64,000 bases of DNA from NCBI GenBank assembly GCA_031763025.1, contig JASSKH010000003.1:18198977-18262976 (forward strand). Direction: 5' to 3'. This document shows, piece by piece, positions 44,868-55,579 of the stretch (the stretch's first letter is position 1; every line of letters begins with the position of its first letter). Position numbers and translations under genes: made by a program. The notes below the pieces were generated by a model. That model did no database searches and was not told the origin of the DNA. It saw only the letters and a list, made by a program, of their open reading frames with translations. This DNA comes from Macrocystis pyrifera. Its lineage: Eukaryota; Sar; Phaeophyceae; Laminariales; Laminariaceae.

Positions 44868-45882
44868 CCCGCACGTCAACTGCCACACAAACCCTTGCGA
44901 ACCTGACCCAGATGGAGTTGTTCTGTTGCCTTCGCGCGACGGATACCGAGTTGGTGAGTATCTGAACTGCTCGGTCGATGTCCGGTGTCTAAGCCGTGGC
45001 AGGCTTGCGACGAATGCGGCACCTCCTCCCCGTCAACGAGATGAAAATGCAAGGAAAATCTAATAGAAGAACAAAAAAAAGAGAAACATACTTCGTACAG
45101 TAACGTTGAAAGGGGGATCAACTGCTGTTGAGGCGTAACAAGAAAAAAATCCTCCGTCAGTTGACTTCATGTCGACGGCTGTTGTTCTGCTTTTTCGTAT
45201 TACTCTGCAGAGCACTCGTCTTTCTTGCTTTGATTAGCACAATCTGAAGAAGCAAAATACAGCACCGAAAACGAAATATGTATCGGTACGATCAACGGGG
45301 ACGCACAAACCTATGTGATGGTATATATCACGTAGCCATGGGGGGATGCAATATGTACCCCTCTGAGAAGATGGGCAATTATGTACTACATCAGTACGCG
45401 TAGGAGATCACGTGACGTGCTACTGTAGTAACGGAAACGTGTCAGTACATCGTACCTGTATGAAGATCATGGTTCAGGGCACAGTCTGGTGCTTAACGGT
45501 CCCCTCTCGATCTTCCTCTGTTCCTGTACCCTAATTGAGCTCTCCATGAGATAAACAACGAGAAGAACTTCACCCAGAAGAAGAGTGCCCTGGCCAGCAT
45601 CGACATCCCTGAGTCCCCCTCTATGTAGCACTCATGACACCTAGGTAGATCTGGTTGCCGTCTCTCCCCAGCATAGGAGACAGCAGCAGAGAGAGGTCCT
45701 AGTAGGCACAAACCCATCCATCAGCGGCGTGTGTCCACGTACCTCCACGATAGACGCACACTCTGTGGGACCTCGTTATTGTCCCCCTTCAAAGATGAAG
45801 ACAATAACTACAGTTCTACAAGTCACAGCCCTGTTGTCACCTTCCCGTACGAAAAGGCACAAAATAACACTATTAATATTAC

Positions 45883-45979
45883 GGGGGACCATAGTAAATA
45901 GGACCTACGTTACATACAAAAAACTATATATTTACCTATTTTAACTATCAATATTTGGTCCTATTTACTATGGTCCCCC
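45883..45979. mobile_element. MITE with perfect 23-bp terminal inverted repeats (97 bp)
   Basis: Left arm GGGGGACCATAGTAAATAGG plus ACC; the right arm is the exact reverse complement. The 51-bp centre is AT-rich. It can fold into a near-perfect hairpin. Flanks are TTA-rich (TATTAC / TTAATAA), hinting at a TTA or TTAA target, but the duplication is not exact. Different family from the ~95-bp GGGGACAA MITEs. Confidence 0.88.
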
Positions 45980-46259
45980 TTAATAAGTGACACACACAAG
46001 GGAACACGGGACGGCGGTAAAATTGATGGATACACGCAGCGGAATACGGGGAGTCAGTAAAGATCACAGCCAGCGCGGTCGGATGCACGGGCATACGGGT
46101 TTGTGCGCGTCGTTTCCCTGCACTTGCGTGTGCGGGTCATGTGAGGTGGAACCTGTCCGCACAGCTTGCAGTTGCATTCCGGAGAGGCACAGACCCAGAG
46201 GGACCTGATTGCTGCCTGCCTTCAGCATAGGAGAGAGAAACAAAGGTGCCAATTGACAT

Positions 46260-46440
46260 CGACCCCCCTATCAGGTGCTCGTCCCGCGGAAAAGCACCGG
46301 CCTAAAGGGGCCAGGTTGCCATTTTCCTCGTAGGGAAAAGCATAGGAGACAGCAATAACGGTCTCCAAAGGCACGGACCCCCTCATCAGGTGCACGCCCT
46401 GCGGAAAGGAACGGGCTTAGAGGGGCCTGGACGCCTTCTC
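46260..46440. repeat. Tandem duplication, ~115-bp period
   Basis: GACCCCCCTATCAGGTGC, GCGGAAA-G-A-CGG and AGGGGCC-GG recur from about 46,260 and about 46,375. Related AGCATAGGAGA blocks occur at 45,670, 46,223 and 46,340. Confidence 0.7.
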
Positions 46441-46479
46441 CCTGTCGAAACTCGAGGTCGATTCTCGGATTCGACACCA

Positions 46480-46800
46480 TGGTACGGATTCGGCGGCTAG
46501 AGTCTGGGGCTGCAGGGTGGTGCAGTGGCCTGCCAATTATCACAGCTACTAGTGTCACGTGGACACGATGCGGACAGGCCGGTAAATAGCACAACGTGAC
46601 CAACGTCAGAACTAACCACGATCCGACCGAGTTGATGAACTCGCTGGACTTTCTCAGAGAAGCCTGGAAGGCTTCTGCTGTTCCGCGATGGTGATCTCCA
46701 GACGAGGAAAGGAGAACGGATCATGATCTTTAATTGTTTATGCTCAGGGTAGCATCCCGCGTATGGGGAAAGAGGGAAGGTGAAAGACCGTGACAGAAGA
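46480..46800 (+). repeat. Dispersed repeat R2, copy 2
   Basis: See copy 1 at 36,580-36,900. It is bracketed by two similar short blocks, GATTCTCGGATTCGACACC (about 46,462) and CAATTCTTGGATTGGACACC (about 46,855), which could be the element's ends. Confidence 0.75.
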
Positions 46801-46889
46801 TACAAACCTGTCATTGATATGGATTACGGGTTCGCAGTTTGGAAACCCGAGTTCAATTCTTGGATTGGACACCTGGTACCAGGTATTGT

Positions 46890-49460
46890 CCATATAGGAA
46901 TGTACACGAGTACTCATTCATCATTGTGGTAATTGTTTGCTCGTGATCAAACCCATGTTTGCCCGTGACCAACGAGACCCCATGGTCGCGTGTGATCTTG
47001 GAATCGTGTTTGCGCGTGATCATGACGCCCTCTTTGCTCATCGTAAGCTTCGTGCATGTTTGTTTCCGTGTCAAACGATTGCATGCCCCACAACCAAATA
47101 TACTTTGACGTGTAGGCGTGTATGCTCGACTTTGTTGGCTACCAGGTAGGTATGCATGGATATATGCACGTTCGTACGTATGTGTGTATGCACCAGATAT
47201 GTGTGCATGTGTGTATAATATGTATATGGCATGTACAGTGTGTCGGTACCATGTGCATACACGTATATGGTACATGGATGCTGTCGCTTCTCACTTTGGT
47301 TTTGTTTGTTTTAGAATCTGCTCATTACGAATTCGGTACTCGTTCCTCCATGAATATTTTACACGACAATAGCAATGACTTGAACGCGTGCCTGTCCACG
47401 CTGGAGACCGTCTCGCAAAAAGGGGGGAGGGGTGACCATGCATAGCACGACAACTGGGCACATCGGTGTTCGACCGGACCATTCGTTGCGAGACGCGCGA
47501 GCTCAGGACAGGCAGCGAATGGGAGGCCCACTCCTCGGCGAGGTGGTAAGTTCTACTGAAGTGTTCTAATTATTAGAATACACAAGCAGGTAGGTCGGGA
47601 AAGTACCGCCAGCAATTGATAGAAGGGATATACAATGTAGTATAATGTTTCTCGAATGGGTTTATGGTGTTACCATAGAGCCGATACGTGCAGACATGAT
47701 GTCCCCGCACGCCAACTTCGAGGTGCGCTAGCGAGGTAACGTGATGACACCATGTCACCACACAATGACTGAAGCCGACTGCCCAGAGGCCTGAACGAAT
47801 CGTACACTTGTGCTGAATGTACAGTAGTACATCCTGCTCTGTCGATCGTATGTGGAATATTTCAAACTCGTGGTTGGCAGGACGCCCCCGTAGCCAGTGG
47901 TGACGGACACCAATCAATGCGCTTACTTATAAGAAGTCTCCCGGACGTAACCTACGGATACCGATTAATGTGCTCAGGAATACTCTCGAAACCAATCACT
48001 GCTCAGGAATACTCTCCGGGAAACGCCACACTCTGCGATGAAATTTCTCCGTCGCGCCACCGAGCGCAACCAATATTCCCCCCTGCTCGGTAGACGACAA
48101 GGCATTCATCGCATAGTTGATAAAACATCGCGATACCGTGATGGCTGCAAATCCCTTCCGAAGAAACAAAAAATCGAAACCAAACTCAAGGCCAAATCCA
48201 CAAGCCAGAAACAGTAGTCTGCTTGCCCGCCGAGAGCACACCAACCTCTCGATTCCATCATTCAGTGACCTCCAAATAAAATCACATCTCGCCTCTCGCC
48301 CACAGAATCGGAAAAACACAATATGCTAATTCATCTTTGTACTTATCATCGACTGCCCTGAAGGGCAAACCGCGACTAGCCGAGGAAGCATCCGAGGACA
48401 CTCCCGAACAGTAAGGATTCGCCACACATTATATAACTCCCAAATCTCCGTTGACAAGTATCGATGACCACGGTATCACAAACAGTCCCACAAGATAATC
48501 AACCTGAATTGTCGGGGGAAATGAGAAATTCGGCAGCGTCTATACTCGCAGTTAGAGTGGAACATAACCTTCTCCTAATGAGGAGACTAGCCCGGACCAA
48601 TATCACGGCTTCGTTTTTGAGGGCTAGTACTAGGCCAAACTCGGCATCTGGGCTGGCGTGGCGAGTGGGTTACACGGTAGCTGCATCCCGCTCTCGACGA
48701 AGCGCTGCGGTGATCTCGGACAACATCAAGCTTTGCTCCAGCTGTACCAACACCGGATAATGCCTTAAGCGGAGTCGGACGAGGAGCGGGACGGCACGGA
48801 AGGGCTGCTAGTTAGAATACATACAGTGTTACTCAGTCAGGATGTGAGCTACGGTAGAAGTAGAATCGATGTCCAATGAGGCCCCATTGAGGAGATTTGT
48901 ATATCACCGTTCAAGTCGACTTTGACATATATTGTCTACGTGGGGTACACAACCCCATGGGCTACTGTAGGTATCAAACAAAGCATATACTAACCCATAC
49001 ATCGGATCAAAACATATTCAAGGGGTATACATAGTTGTGCACTTGGTGAGCTCCGTCAGTGTCAGAAAGGCTAGCGCACAAGACTGCAACCCTAGGCGCA
49101 TACAGCTCTAAACGCCGACTAGATACCAGATACGCGTGAGTTCGATTATCGGCGACCATCATTTTCCGGCGAAAAAGAGGGCAAGGCGCATTCCTCGATT
49201 ATGATCTCCCTATGCGCTTGTTGCTAGGAGCGAAAGGTCTCTCGATCTGTCATCGCGTTGCAGACAACGAGATGGCTGCCGTGAAGGGCGCTCTTCTCCT
49301 ATAATCACAGGAACCATATGCCAAGCTACCAGTGATTCTACCGTATCTGCCCGCCGACGACGGACGTTTCAAGCGGAGTTCTCCTGTCACACGCCACAGA
49401 GAGACCGGTGCTCGTTTTTGCGACCGTTGATCGTTCTTTTTCTTTGCGTGTAAGACATTC
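46890..49460. other. Intergenic, nothing firmly recognised
   Basis: A GT/TA-rich stretch at 47,110-47,280. A tRNA-like B box (GAGTTCGATTATC) at about 49,138 is not supported as a gene. No convincing coding region. Confidence 0.4.
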
Positions 49461-49469
49461 GTGGCCGTC

Positions 49470-51911
49470 TGCCGTGGTCTACCTCATTATTTGGTAGATA
49501 GGTGGAAGCTTCCACTTGACTTCCAAAACTTCCATTTGGTAGTCAAAAACTTCCAACACTTCCATTGTGACTTCGAAATGGAAGCTTCTAACTTCCAAAT
49601 GGAAGTTTTGGAAGTCAAAATGGAAGTTTTGGAAGTCAAAATGGAGGTTTGGAAGTTGAATGGACAATGGAAGCCGCGTGGTAGGCTCATACCCGACTTC
49701 CACGCGACTTCCATTCTCCATTCAATTTCCAAACCTCCATTTTGACTTCCAAAACTTCCATTTTCACTTCCAAATGGAAGTTTTCACTTCCAAATGGAAG
49801 TTTTTGACTTCCAAATGGAAGTTTTTGACTTCCAAATGGAAGTTTTAGACTTTCAAATGAAGTCGTGGCAGTCAAATGGAAGTTGTGGAAGTCAAAATGG
49901 AAGTTTTGGAAGTCAATTTGGAAGCACCCAGTGATAATCAGCCCGGAATATTTGCCGATCTCTCTGGCGCGTGCACTGGCCGTCCAAATTTGCAATATAT
50001 GGCATACGTATAGTCGCGGGTTTGTTTTCGGTGTCGTCACGGTCAACCAGGATCATAAAGAACTGCTTTGGTGGCTTCTGCTGTTGCTCGCTGCTGTGTA
50101 CATGACGGTATCTCTCCTCAAAGCCATGTCATTATCATGGGTACTGGCATATATTTAAGTATTGCGATATATAACGACACCACCCATCGACCTCTGCGAT
50201 AGCTCCGTTTCTCTTATATACAACCTGGTATACCGAAACGTGGAATACGAGTTCCGAAAAACTGCATTCGCATGGTCACGTTTATGCATGAAATAATGGA
50301 GTACATGGAAGTGAGTGAAACGTGACTGGGAGATTTGTAAGTGAAATGAAAGTTAAACAGAATATTGGGTGTACATCCACTCCAAACGGACGCTGATGAA
50401 AGTTTATGTGTAAACTGAAGTAAAATATAAGTTTTGGGAATGGAATGGAGGTCGATGGAAGCGCGTGGAAGTTGGTGGAGGTTGAGCTTGCATATGGTAG
50501 TGGATATATAATTCTACGCACGAACCTGGATGTTTACGTGCAAACTAAATTTAAATGGAACTTGAATGGCAATTATGAAAGTTGAGTGGAAGTGGATGCA
50601 AGTTCTTGGAAATAGGCGTAGGTTTCGCTTGCATATGGGAGTGGATAGAAGAGTCTGTGGTCGTATATGGAAGTTTTTCATAGAAGTAAAAGCCATATAC
50701 AAGCTTTAGAAGTAGAACGGAAGTGGATGCAAGTACGTGGAACTAGACCAAAGTCGCACTTTGCATATTGAAGTGGATAGAAGCGTCTGCAGGCGTAGAT
50801 GGGAGCTTTCTACGGTGATAGAAGGCAAACATAGTTGTTGGGAGTTTAATGGAAATGGGTGCAAGTACGTGGAAGTACGTAAAAGTATGTTGAAGTTATG
50901 CTTGCATATGAGAGTGTATGGAAGGTTCGGCGAACGCTGATGTAAGTTTCCGTGTAAATAGGGTTTACATGTAAGTTTGGAAGTTGGATAATTGGAAGCA
51001 GATGTATGTGAGTGGGATTAGGTGGAAGGAACGCTTGAATATGGGAGTGGATGTGGAAGTTTCCATTGAAATGGAAGTTAAATGGAAGATAAATAAGTAA
51101 ACTGTAGCTAGTGTGATGGAAGTGTGTGGGAAGTGCGTACAAATAGGTGGAAGTCGCGCTTGAATATGGAAGTAGTCAGAAGATTCTGCGTGCTCAGATG
51201 CGAGTTTCGTCGAAATAAAAAGTAAAATGGAAGGTTTAGAAGCCAAACGTAATTTGTGGAAGCTGATTGGAAGTGGATGCGAGTAGGTGGAAGTAAGTGG
51301 AAGTTGCGGTTGAGGATTGAAGTGGACAGAAGATTCTGCGGACGCCGATGGAAGTTTCCTTTGAAGGTAGAAGTTCAATGGAACTTCTAAACGTAAAGTG
51401 GAAGTGGGGTGACAGTAGGTCGAAATATATCGAGGTGTATGGAAGCTTAGTGGAAACTAGACAAAGCTTCCACCGGGCATGGCCGTGGAAGCTTCCACTT
51501 TGCTTCCACTTGCTTCCACTTTGGAAACTTCTACTGGCTTGCACTAGCTTCCAAAATAGAAACTTCTATGGACTAAATGGGAGTTTCCACTCGACTTCCA
51601 AAACTTGCATTTGGGAGTCAAAAACTTCCACAACTTCCATTTGGAATTACAAAAAATCTGAAACTTCCATTTAGAAGTCCACAACTTCCATTTTGACTTC
51701 CACAACTATTTGGAAGTCAAAAACTTCCATTTTGACTTCCACAACTTCCTTTCGGAAGTAAAAAGCGTCCTTTTGGTAGTCATAAACTTCCTTTTGGAAG
51801 TCATAAATTTCCATTTGGAAGTCAATATGGAAACTTTGGAAGTTTTTGAATTTCAAATGGAAGTTTTGGAAGCTTCCACTCATTTACCAAATGCTGAGGA
51901 CCACCGCGTGT
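49470..51911. mobile_element. TTCCA/TGGAA foldback element, ~2.4 kb
   Basis: Terminal inverted repeats of about 40 bp: the left end has GTGGTCTACCTC then ATTTGGTAGATAGGTGGAAG; the right end, read as complement, has GTGGTCCTCAGCATTTGGTA then AATGAGTGGAAGCTTCCA. Between them TGGAAG or CTTCCA occurs every 10-40 bases. Both sides (49,500-49,930 and 51,480-51,890) are dense palindromic arrays such as ACTTCCAAATGGAAGTTTT. The centre (50,280-51,470) is a looser GGAAGTGGATGCAAGT-type repeat. No transposase is seen. Open frames are repeat translations. Confidence 0.75.
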
Positions 51912-51914
51912 TGT

Positions 51915-53075
51915 CAGCAGGATTTTGCTTTTACGTACTGTTTCATCGTTTACTCGTGCGTACGAGATTGCTGTTGCAATGCATCGACCTCGGGCCACAC
52001 ATCTCCAGTTCACTAGCTGGACGGTTGAAGTTACCGTATGTCGCATGGAGGGCAACATTCCATTACATATAGGGGGTCGCTTGACGACAGGTTGTTTGTC
52101 TCAAGAAACACAAAATCACCCGCTTTAACCTGCACAATGTTCCGCTCTAACCTAAGTCACAATTTAACCTCGTGAAAGGGAGCTGAATCGCCGCAACCTA
52201 GAGCCCATATGGCAATACCCCAGGGTATTAGGAAAAAAAGGTGCGAACCGCGGCCGTAAGAGTTACAAGTCAAGTACGAAAGTCTGCTGCCTTTTGTAGG
52301 TTCCGACAGTTCCGAGGGTGGGTGGACGAAAAAATCGCCAGCCAGCGTCGATGTTCAAAGGTTATTCACGAGCACAACTGTTTTCAATGGGCGTCGTGCA
52401 CTATCCAATCGACCCAACGAGTTTCCTGAGGTTTAGAGCGAGTGGTGTCGACGCTCTGCCTTAATTCCACAGCGTGGGGACAAGACATCTAAGCAACGAC
52501 AAACCAGATTTCAGAATTGTGTGATGCTGTAAACACAGTAGCAGAGACAACACTACAATCGACTCAATTTTTACTGTGACTTGCGTAACAAGTGCCAGGG
52601 TACCAGGTATTAAAACCGACGACGCCAATCGTATGCGAAACCTACAGGGTACACAAATACAAACATTGGCGATGTAGCGCGACCGTATCGACTTGGAATA
52701 CATCGCCGTTTCAAATCGTTGCCTCCTCTCTCACCGCCCATCTTCTGGCGGAGTAGCCCACGTCTGTCCTTTGGTCATGTTATAGGTTTGAAGCGTAGGC
52801 ACGCCAAGCCGATCCATCACGTTCTTCGCGCGCCGGTTCAAATTCACCACGCCAGACTCGTCGAAGACACCTGCAGGCGCCAAACCGATACGGTTTACAA
52901 TATCATGGTCGCGACAGTGTCGGAATGTTGCAACAGTAACTCGTTATCAAAAATGCGTGAATCATCGACCTCGCTTAGACTCTCTATCCTGTACTTGGCG
53001 ACGTCCATACTATACATGGGGATGCACCATACATAATGAGTGATTTGATAGGGGTTTTGCAGGTAGTATTGTTTT
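51915..53075. other. Intergenic, nothing recognised
   Basis: No supported gene or repeat. One exact TACCAGGTA at about 52,600. Confidence 0.4.
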
Positions 53076-53079
53076 TGAA

Positions 53080-53604
53080 TTACTCCAGTTCTAAGGGTAC
53101 CATTGCTTTGGCAGCATACCTTCTAATGATATTATGAGTAGTTTTTTCAGAGTCCGAGAGTAAGTTGCGGAGCCAGGGTTTTATATTTCCCTTTCCATAA
53201 GCATGTGTACTATTAATACTGTACATCAAAACTATCCAAGCAAGGCTTATTACACGACGCTGAGGCTTCAAGTCGGAAACGTCGTAGCCCTGCGATTGAA
53301 ACATAAACCACTCTCCAAGCTCGCAGATATCCTCTGGTTCATATTCGCTCGGCCACTCCGCGTGCATCAAGTTCAGGCCATTTGCCTTCAAGGAGAAGAA
53401 AGGGCGACGATTGGATTGCAGTAGTACCATTAAGCCTTTCCCACGGGTATTACAGGACAAATTCGCCGCCAAAGTTCGCACCACAAGCAAATACACAATA
53501 TATCGCAAAGCTACGGAAGCACATAAAGCTTTTCGCATACAAAGGGCAGCAGAGGCATCGTGGGATCGAGTATATATCGCCCATTCGAGCAATTGATCCA
53601 TCAT
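53080..53604 (-). CDS. Possible exon of an unrecognised protein
   Basis: An open frame of 174 codons ends at a stop at 53,080. The C-terminal two thirds has balanced composition (LMHAEWPSEYEPEDICELGE and WLRNLLSDSEKTTHNIIRRY) and looks more like real protein than its surroundings. I recognise no family. It may be the last exon of the gene whose internal exon lies at 54,058-54,263, but I could not fix the junctions. It could also be an old element fragment. Confidence 0.35.
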   Translation of the reverse strand: MMDQLLEWAIYTRSHDASAALCMRKALCASVALRYIVYLLVVRTLAANLSCNTRGKGLMVLLQSNRRPFFSLKANGLNLMHAEWPSEYEPEDICELGEWFMFQSQGYDVSDLKPQRRVISLAWIVLMYSINSTHAYGKGNIKPWLRNLLSDSEKTTHNIIRRYAAKAMVPLELE

Positions 53605-54057
53605 TTCATACAGCAGGAGTGAGACACTGAGCTAGTGCAAGGGACGGTCGACTGTGGGTTTCATATGCGGTCTGCTGTACATGTCTTGCGCAAGATCGCC
53701 ACAGCCGCTCGCGTAGCCACAGGCGATAGGTGTGCCGGCAAACTGAAGACTGACGACGCGCTTATTGCTTCCGACATCCAACGCGGTATTCGTGAGTGAA
53801 CTGAATCATCCGTCGAGAGAAAGTGAAACACACCGTAAGGCATCGTACCGCCGTGAGTTGCCGTCGCCCCCCGCTGAGACATGCTACGGTTGTGGCAAAT
53901 AAATCTGCTCACGTTTCACCCAATAGTGGTGCAATTTCTGGATATAGTAGTATGGAGTGGGATCTGCTGTAGTAAATACTCACACTACAGTAGAAGATCA
54001 AATTGAATCCTCGTACGTACTCAGCAAGTCGAGACTGACGCTGGTTTGCTGCTTACC

Positions 54058-54263
54058 GCAGCACGGCACGTTTCCAGCACGGTCTCGTTTCCCTCCGCGT
54101 ATTCAGTCAGAAGTGTATCCCACTCGTCTCGCATCCGCTCCTCCGCAAAGCTGTGACTCATCATAAACGCCATCCCCATTGGAACTCTGTTTCCCGCGTT
54201 CCGACCCCCCGAGAGGAAAGACGAAACCGCCTCCTCCAGTATACCCTCGTAGTGCACCCAACT
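54058..54263 (-). CDS. Possible internal exon of an unrecognised protein
   Basis: Bounded by a good acceptor (CTACATTGCAG) and donor (GTAAGC). It reads WVHYEGILEEAVSSFLSGGR, then MGMAFMMSHSFAEERMRDEW and DTLLTEYAEGNETVLETCRA. It is helical and acidic, with composition typical of soluble protein. No family recognised. Downstream candidate continuations lie at about 53,660-53,810 and 53,080-53,604. Confidence 0.45.
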
Positions 54264-55560
54264 GCAATGTAGGGCATGAGAAGGGAGTTCAACAGTAAAA
54301 CGCCTTCAGTAGTAAGTAGCATGAGTAGCATGCAACGTGATTAACCAAGGCGGTGTGCGGAAGGGTATACCAATACGCGGGGTGTTTATGGTGGGCGTAC
54401 CACAATTAAGATAACTCAAGTCGACACTCAGAGAGACACCGTTGATACATAAATAAGGTATATCAGCAGGTCGTAACGAAGGTGGGACGACAGAGTATAG
54501 TCAATATGTGATATCTTATCAAGTGCACCGACAGCGTGGAACCAGGTGATGACACCCCACTGACAGCACAGATAAATATCGACGAGGAGAGCAGTCTGAT
54601 AGATAGTATTATGAGATCACTAAAACTCGATAGGTACATTACTGACGTTAAGATCGCTCCCGCTTCTAAGGCACCCCTATCCACGAAGCTGGAGAGGACA
54701 AGCGAAGCATGTAGTAAGATGTGTTAATTGTGATTTTTCGTTAGGACAGTTTTGTTTCAAATGTGTTCTCTGCGCGGGAGTCCTCCCTTGCCAGCTAGGA
54801 GGCAGCTCGGTACCCCTTGTGGTGGTAACCTGTCTCATAGCCACTAGTGACCTCCTTGGGTCCATTCTTCGCGTACGTTCACCACAAATCGCACCTCTAC
54901 GGAACTGGTCTGACCTGCGGGCATGTTGACCCCCACGTGCTGATTGTAGTATTGCTGATCCATACTGGCTCCTTCGCTCTCTTTCGTTGATCGACAGGCC
55001 CGGTGTTGAGGACGTAAGGTGGGTCTCAGAGTATTTGGATTGCTCTTGGCCAGGGAAAAACTTGTATGTACATCCGCACTCCTTTCCGTCTGAGGTTTGA
55101 CTTCCTGGAGGCGTGTTTCCCTGGGCATTTATCATCATCGTCCCCCTTTTTTAGGTCGACTGACAGCTCGGCATGGATCCTGTCTTTGCTCCGCATGTCA
55201 ACCTCCCTGGCAATCCTTTTCAAGGCAACCCTCCTCGTTCGGCATCAATCCATTGTCTATCGGGCCTCTCGACGGCTACCTTAGCAATGCCCTGTTGCAC
55301 CGAACCACTGTAACATCCCCCCCAGCTTGGTGGCGCAAGCCAACAACGCGGCAAGACGGGGCGGTGCGTTCGCTAGAGCTTCGTATAGGGAAAACCTTGG
55401 TCCGTAAATACTGAGTTAAGATACCAACCAGGGCTTTTTATACTCCACTTTCCAACCGAAACTGACTATCTGTTCCTGCTGTATAGTTTGTACCACGGCT
55501 ACTGTCACGGCGACCGGGCAATACTCTTTGGACTAGTTCAACTTGTCTGCCTCAACTCTT
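54264..55560. other. Region left of second Gypsy element, unresolved
   Basis: Mixed short open frames on both strands (for example a plus frame at 54,536-54,727 and minus frames at 54,680-55,220). Part of it may be the 3' portion of the neighbouring element, but no LTR could be identified. Confidence 0.35.
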
Positions 55561-55579
55561 CGCTTTACCCCCTTCCTCA

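Noticed and set aside
49060-49170. tRNA-Leu/Ser-like gene
   Set aside because: GAGTTCGATTATC resembles a B box and ACTGCAA an anticodon region, but I could not form stems.
49461-51883. Open frames rich in MEV, FHFD and WKF
   Set aside because: They are translations of the TTCCA/TGGAA arrays on both strands.
53661-53815. Terminal exon of the possible 54-kb gene
   Set aside because: Two different minus frames are open over the same stretch and neither joins the 54,058 donor convincingly.
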